From NCBI RefSeq assembly GCF_004117935.1, contig NZ_SDOY01000103.1:1-63027 (forward strand): DNA of 63,027 nucleotides, written 5' to 3'. A model generated the notes under the pieces. That model worked only from the letters and a program-made list of their open reading frames with translations. It ran no database searches and had not been told where the DNA came from. Both the position numbers and the translations under genes were made by a program. Source of the DNA: Streptomyces roseicoloratus. GTDB taxonomy: Bacteria; Actinomycetota; Actinomycetes; Streptomycetales; Streptomycetaceae. Numbering within the stretch: position 1 is the stretch's first letter; each line of letters starts with the position of its first letter. This document shows positions 59,694 through 63,027 of this stretch, piece by piece.

Positions 59694-60572
59694 GTGAGCC
59701 ATGTCGAAGCGGAAATCGCCGGTCAGCCCGCCTGCTGGCGCCGTGCGCTCGAGACCGGTCCCACCGGGCTGCCCGAGCACGGCGAACGCGTCGCCGTCAT
59801 CGGCTGCGGCACCTCGCTCCACATGGCCCAGGCCTACGCGGAGCTGCGCGAGGCCGCCGGCCTCGGCGAGACCGACGCCTTCGCCGCATCCGCCTACCCG
59901 CCGGCCCGCCGCTACGACCGCGTCCTCGCGATCACCCGCTCCGGCACCACCACCGAGGTGCTCGACGCGCTGCGCCTCCTGAGGACCGACGGCACCCCCA
60001 CCGTCGCGCTCACCGGCGACCTCGACACCCCCGTCCGCGACGCCGCGGACGTCGTCGTCGACCTCTCGTACGCCGACGAACGCTCCGTCGTGCAGACCCG
60101 GTTCGCCACCACCGTCCTCGTGCTGCTGCGCGCCGGCCTCGGCCTCGTCCCCGAGGACCTGCCGGAGCAGGCCGAGCGCGCCCTGCTCGCCCCGCTACCC
60201 GAAAGGGCCGTCACCTCCGAGCAGTTCACCTTCCTCGGCACCGGCTGGACCGTCGGCCTCGCCCACGAGGCCGCGCTCAAGCTCCGTGAGGCCTCGCTCT
60301 CCTGGACGGAGTCCTATCCGGCCATGGAGTACCGTCACGGCCCCGTCAGCATCGCGGCACCCGGGCGCACCGTCTGGTTCTTCGGCGCGCCTCCGGCCGG
60401 CCTGCTCGACGAGGTGCGGGCGACCGGCGCCCACGCCTCCGTCTCCACGGACGACCCGCTCGCCGATCTGGTCCGCGCCCAGCGCCTCGCGGTCGCCCTC
60501 GCCGAGCGCCGCGGCCTCGACCCGGACCGGCCCCGCAACCTCACCCGCTCCGTCGTCCTTCCCGGCTCATGA
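59694..60572 (+). CDS. SIS-domain sugar isomerase/deaminase (AgaS-like)
   Basis: The protein has 292 residues from GTG 59694 (GGGAG 5 nt upstream). Two SIS domains are seen: VAVIGCGTSLHMAQAYAELR and LAITRSGTTTEVLDALRLLR in the first, and FTFLGTGWTVGLAHEAALKL with SWTESYPAMEYRHGPVSIAA in the second. This matches the GlmS-isomerase-like/AgaS group, which deaminates and isomerises amino-sugar 6-phosphates. The N-terminal glutaminase domain of GlmS is absent, so the role is catabolic. It overlaps the ROK kinase start by ATGA. In a GalNAc pathway it would act on galactosamine-6-phosphate; glucosamine-6-phosphate is the alternative. Confidence 0.85.
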   Translation: MSHVEAEIAGQPACWRRALETGPTGLPEHGERVAVIGCGTSLHMAQAYAELREAAGLGETDAFAASAYPPARRYDRVLAITRSGTTTEVLDALRLLRTDGTPTVALTGDLDTPVRDAADVVVDLSYADERSVVQTRFATTVLVLLRAGLGLVPEDLPEQAERALLAPLPERAVTSEQFTFLGTGWTVGLAHEAALKLREASLSWTESYPAMEYRHGPVSIAAPGRTVWFFGAPPAGLLDEVRATGAHASVSTDDPLADLVRAQRLAVALAERRGLDPDRPRNLTRSVVLPGS

Positions 60573-61492
60573 GCGTCATCGCCCTGGACGTCGGCGGCAC
60601 CTTCATCAAGGGCGGCGTCCTCGCCGAGGACGGCACGCTTAGCCACGCCGACCGCTGGTACACGCGGGCGGACCGCGGCCCGGACGACGTCCTGGAGACC
60701 GTGCTCGACTGCGCCGCCGAACTGGCCGCGCGCTGCCCCGGCGCCGAGGCCGCCGGCGTCGTCATCCCCGGCGTCGTGGACGAGGACGACGGCGTGTCCG
60801 TGTTCGCCGCCACCCTCGGCTGGCGCGACGTACCCCTCCGGGACTGGCTGGCCGAACACCTCGGCCTGCCCGTCGCGGTCGGCCACGACGTCCGGGCCGG
60901 CGGCCTCGCCGAGGCCCGGGCGGGCGCCGGACAGAACTGCGCCGACTTCCTGTTCGTCCCCGTCGGCACCGGCATCGCCGCCGCCGTCTTCGCCGAGGGC
61001 CGCGCCCGCGCGCTGACCGGCGGTCACGGCCGGGCCGGGGAACTCGGGCACGTCGTGGTGCGGCCCGGCGGGGAACGCTGCCGGTGCGGCGCGCGGGGCT
61101 GCCTGGAGACCGTGGCCTCCGCCTCCGCCATCTCCCGCCGCTACGTCCGCGCCACCCACCGCCACGGCGCCACCGCCCGCGACGTCCAGTCCCGCGCCCG
61201 GGCCGGGGACGAGGTGGCCGCGTCCGTCTGGTCCGAGGCGATGGAGGCGCTCGCCGACGCGCTGTCCACCGCGATCACCCTCTACGACCCCGAGCGCGTC
61301 GTCATCGGCGGCGGCCTCTCCCGGGCCGGCGAGGCCTGCCTCGTGCCGTTGCGCGCCGCGCTCGCCGAACGCCTCACCTTCCAGGCCCTGCCCCAGGTCG
61401 TGGGAGCGAGCCTCGGGGACCGGGCCGGCTGTCTGGGCGCGGCGTTCCTCGCCCGGGACCTCCTGGTCCGCCCGGAGCTGGTGCCGTCGTGA
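60569..61492 (+). CDS. ROK-family sugar kinase
   Basis: The kinase has 307 residues. It opens with the ATP phosphate loop IALDVGGTFIKGGVLAEDG, has the catalytic Asp in GHDVRAGGLAEARAGAG, and GTGIAAAVFAEGRARALTGG. The ROK zinc motif has His in GELGHVVVRPGGERC followed by the CxCGxxGCLE set. IGGGLSRAG and GASLGDRAGCLGAAFLA close the fold. No DNA-binding domain is present, so it is an enzyme and not a repressor. Coupling to the SIS gene and the DeoR regulator suggests it phosphorylates an amino sugar (GalNAc or GlcNAc) after uptake. The next operon gene is disrupted. Confidence 0.9.
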   Translation: MSVIALDVGGTFIKGGVLAEDGTLSHADRWYTRADRGPDDVLETVLDCAAELAARCPGAEAAGVVIPGVVDEDDGVSVFAATLGWRDVPLRDWLAEHLGLPVAVGHDVRAGGLAEARAGAGQNCADFLFVPVGTGIAAAVFAEGRARALTGGHGRAGELGHVVVRPGGERCRCGARGCLETVASASAISRRYVRATHRHGATARDVQSRARAGDEVAASVWSEAMEALADALSTAITLYDPERVVIGGGLSRAGEACLVPLRAALAERLTFQALPQVVGASLGDRAGCLGAAFLARDLLVRPELVPS

Positions 61493-61586
61493 CCCCCGTC
61501 GTCGCCCCCGTCGTCGCCCGCCGCCCGGCCCGTGACACCGACCGGCCGGGCCCGCGCCCCGTGGACGCCGCACCCCTGACCCGTAC

Positions 61587-61611
61587 CCCAGGAGACTTCC
61601 CAATGACGTTG
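61587..61611 (+). pseudogene. start of third operon gene, cut by IS110
   Basis: A good ribosome site (AGGAG, 61590-61594) sits 8 nt before ATG 61603. Within a few codons the sequence runs into the end of the IS110 transposase gene (TCA at 61612-61614 on the other strand). Only ATGACG and perhaps a few more bases are native. In comparable operons an aldolase or deacetylase could follow, but nothing here identifies it. Confidence 0.55.
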
Positions 61612-62802
61612 TCAAGCCACTGCTGTGACTGGTGGTGTGGCTTGGTAGCACGCTCCGTCGCGGATCATGGCCCACAGGACGTTGGTCCGGCGACGGGCGA
61701 GTGCCAGCAGCGCCTGTTTGTGCCCCTTGCCTTCGGCGCGTTTGCGCTCGTAGAACCGTTTCGAGGCAGGGCAGGTCCGCAGGCTGGCGAAGGCGGAGAG
61801 GTAGAAGGCACGGAGCAGGCCGCGGTGGTAGCGGCGCGGGCGGTGGAGGTTGCCGCTGACGCGTCCGGAATCGCGGGGGACGGGTGCGAGGCCGGCGTAG
61901 CCGGCCAGGCGGTCCGCGGTGCCGAAGGCCTCCATGTCACCGCCGGTGGCGGCGAGGAACTCCGCGCTCAGCATGGTGCCCATGCCGGGCAGGCTCTCTA
62001 TCACCTTGGCGCTCGGGTGCTCGCGAAACCGGGCCTCGATCAGGGCTTCTACTTCAGCGATCTCCTCATCGAGGGCCATCACCCCCTTCGCCAGGCGGGC
62101 CACCATGGTGGCCGCGAGCTTCTCGCCGGGCAGCGCGGTGAACTGGGCCTCGGCCGCCTCCACGACGGTCCGGGCCAAGGCCGCACTGCCGTAGACCTTG
62201 CGGTTCCTCAGCCAGGTGGTGATGCGCGAGGTTCCGGCGCGGCGGATGGCGGCCGGGGTCTGGTAGCCGGTCAGCAGCACGACCGGCCCCTTCCTGGTCA
62301 GATCCAGGGCACGCTCCAACGCGGGGAAAATCTCAAGGAGTTGAGCGCGGAGACGGTTGATTTGCCGGGTCCGGTCGCAGACCAGATCGGTGCGGCGGTT
62401 GACCAGGGTGCGCAGGTCGACGGATATCTCGTCGCCGGGCCGCAGGACCCCGAGGTCGGTGCGCATGCGGGCCTGGTCGGCGATGACGAAGGCGTCCTTC
62501 GCGTCGGTCTTGGCCTGGCTCCGGTAGCCGGCCGAGGCACGATGGACGGCCAGTCCGGTGATGTAGGTGATGTGCTGGTCATGGCTGACCAGCAGGCCGA
62601 GCAGGAGCGCGGCTCCGCCGTGGTTGATGTCCACTGCCCACAGCACGTCGCGCGACAGCTCCAGGACGTCGGCAGTGAGCTGGAGCAGCTCGATCTCGTC
62701 GTTCAAGACCCGTCGCGACAGAAGCCGCTTGCCCTGGGCGTCGATCACCACGCAGTGGTGATGTTCCTTGCCGATGTCCACTCCGGCCCAGATCTCGGGC
62801 AC
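61612..62802 (-). CDS. IS110-family transposase (DEDD)
   Basis: The transposase has 396 residues. The RuvC-like domain starts IWAGVDIGKEHHHCVVIDAQ with the first Asp. WAVDINHGGAALLLGLLVSH and SQAKTDAKDAFVIADQARMR supply further acidic residues. The Transposase_20 domain (VIESLPGMGTMLSAEFLAAT; FGTADRLAGYAGLAPVPRDS) carries the conserved Ser region near GRVSGNLHRPR. The frame is intact. GTG 62802 is chosen because GGAGGTG lies about 4 nt upstream; earlier ATG codons lack a site. The element has interrupted the presumed amino-sugar operon. Confidence 0.92.
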   Translation of the reverse strand: MPEIWAGVDIGKEHHHCVVIDAQGKRLLSRRVLNDEIELLQLTADVLELSRDVLWAVDINHGGAALLLGLLVSHDQHITYITGLAVHRASAGYRSQAKTDAKDAFVIADQARMRTDLGVLRPGDEISVDLRTLVNRRTDLVCDRTRQINRLRAQLLEIFPALERALDLTRKGPVVLLTGYQTPAAIRRAGTSRITTWLRNRKVYGSAALARTVVEAAEAQFTALPGEKLAATMVARLAKGVMALDEEIAEVEALIEARFREHPSAKVIESLPGMGTMLSAEFLAATGGDMEAFGTADRLAGYAGLAPVPRDSGRVSGNLHRPRRYHRGLLRAFYLSAFASLRTCPASKRFYERKRAEGKGHKQALLALARRRTNVLWAMIRDGACYQATPPVTAVA

Positions 62803-63000
62803 AGCCACCTCCACCAACTCGTCGCGCGTGAACCCAGCAGACGACCTCGCCGACGTTGTCCTACACAGCGATCGCGTCGCGTCTCCCAATTAGCGGTCGA
62901 GTCGTCGCGGGACTCCGGGCGGCCAAGTCTCCTGAGCCATCCAACGGCGGCCACATGCCAGCCATACCCAGAGCCCCTGGGCCATCGATCTTACGAATGA
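62803..63000 (-). ncRNA. candidate position of an IS110 bridge RNA
   Basis: In IS110 elements of the IS621 type, the non-coding stretch upstream of the transposase encodes a bridge RNA that pairs with donor and target DNA. The 200 bp upstream of GTG 62802 contain no gene. I did not fold it and cannot show the two recognition loops, so this is a positional suggestion only. Confidence 0.3.
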
Positions 63001-63027
63001 CCGATCAACCCAAGAAGAAGGTAGGAC

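Larger units (their letters stand above)
61606..63027 (-). mobile_element. IS110-family element, right part of the window
   Basis: An intact IS110 transposase plus about 200 bp upstream of it reach the window edge. IS110 elements lack terminal inverted repeats, so the ends cannot be fixed. The 3' end must lie within a few bases of the transposase stop, because the operon gene start is only 9 bp away. The other end is beyond or near 63027. Confidence 0.75.

Overview
The window is from a high-GC actinomycete, almost certainly a Streptomyces. Supporting signs are pervasive G/C third positions, GTG and TTG starts, purine-rich ribosome binding sites, and typical families (MASE1 and SpoIIE-type proteins, an Acg-type nitroreductase, DUF6328, GH31/CBM32/ricin secreted enzymes, galactose oxidase). 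The sequence opens exactly at the left end of an IS3 element and closes inside an IS110-type element, so both borders may be assembly breaks at repeats.

Region 1 (1-10.7 kb) is an accessory zone full of insertion sequences: an intact IS3 and an intact IS256-type element, plus decayed IS5 and ISL3 pieces. Between them lie a gene whose 3' end was replaced by the IS3, a YwqG/DUF1963-like gene, a tyrosinase, three small genes near the tyrosinase (one about 33 codons), and a DJ-1/PfpI protein.

Region 2 (10.7-15.3 kb) holds three co-oriented copies of the 3' half of a tRNA-Pro gene. Two of them sit in a perfect 93-bp direct repeat that includes the tRNA terminator hairpin. A frameshifted tyrosine-integrase 3' end lies beside the third copy. 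I read this as the scars of tandem integrative elements. Two unknown cargo genes with similar Cys/His motifs sit between the copies.

Region 3 (15.5-25.2 kb) is one giant secreted SpvB/RHS polymorphic toxin gene (about 2,900 residues) ending in a HINT domain and a short C-terminal toxin. It overlaps its presumed immunity gene by 4 bp, followed by a terminator and an IS30 fragment.

Region 4 (25.2-33.6 kb) carries a MASE1 membrane sensor and a SpoIIE-type phosphatase, a GNAT gene broken near an IS21 fragment, a three-gene cassette of unknown function, small membrane or secreted proteins, a MepB-like gene and a TetR regulator.

Region 5 (33.6-55.2 kb) is more core-like: a GH1 beta-glucosidase with an MFS sugar transporter, a secreted S8 protease, a DUF6328 protein, an Orn/Lys/Arg decarboxylase, an SDR, a galactose oxidase with two CBM32 modules, a HAD phosphoglucomutase coupled to a GH65 phosphorylase, an Acg-type nitroreductase, a UspA fragment, and cspA followed by a terminator and a DEAD-box helicase gene. 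Short-period tandem repeats recur here, two of them inside N-terminal coding sequence.

Region 6 (55.3-63.0 kb) looks like an amino-sugar locus, probably for alpha-linked N-acetylgalactosamine: a secreted GH31 enzyme with CBM32 and ricin modules, a DeoR-family regulator, and a divergent operon of an AgaS-like SIS protein and a ROK kinase behind a promoter with three 10-bp direct repeats. The next operon gene was cut by an IS110-type element just after its start codon. There is no rRNA gene, no intact tRNA gene and no CRISPR array in the window.
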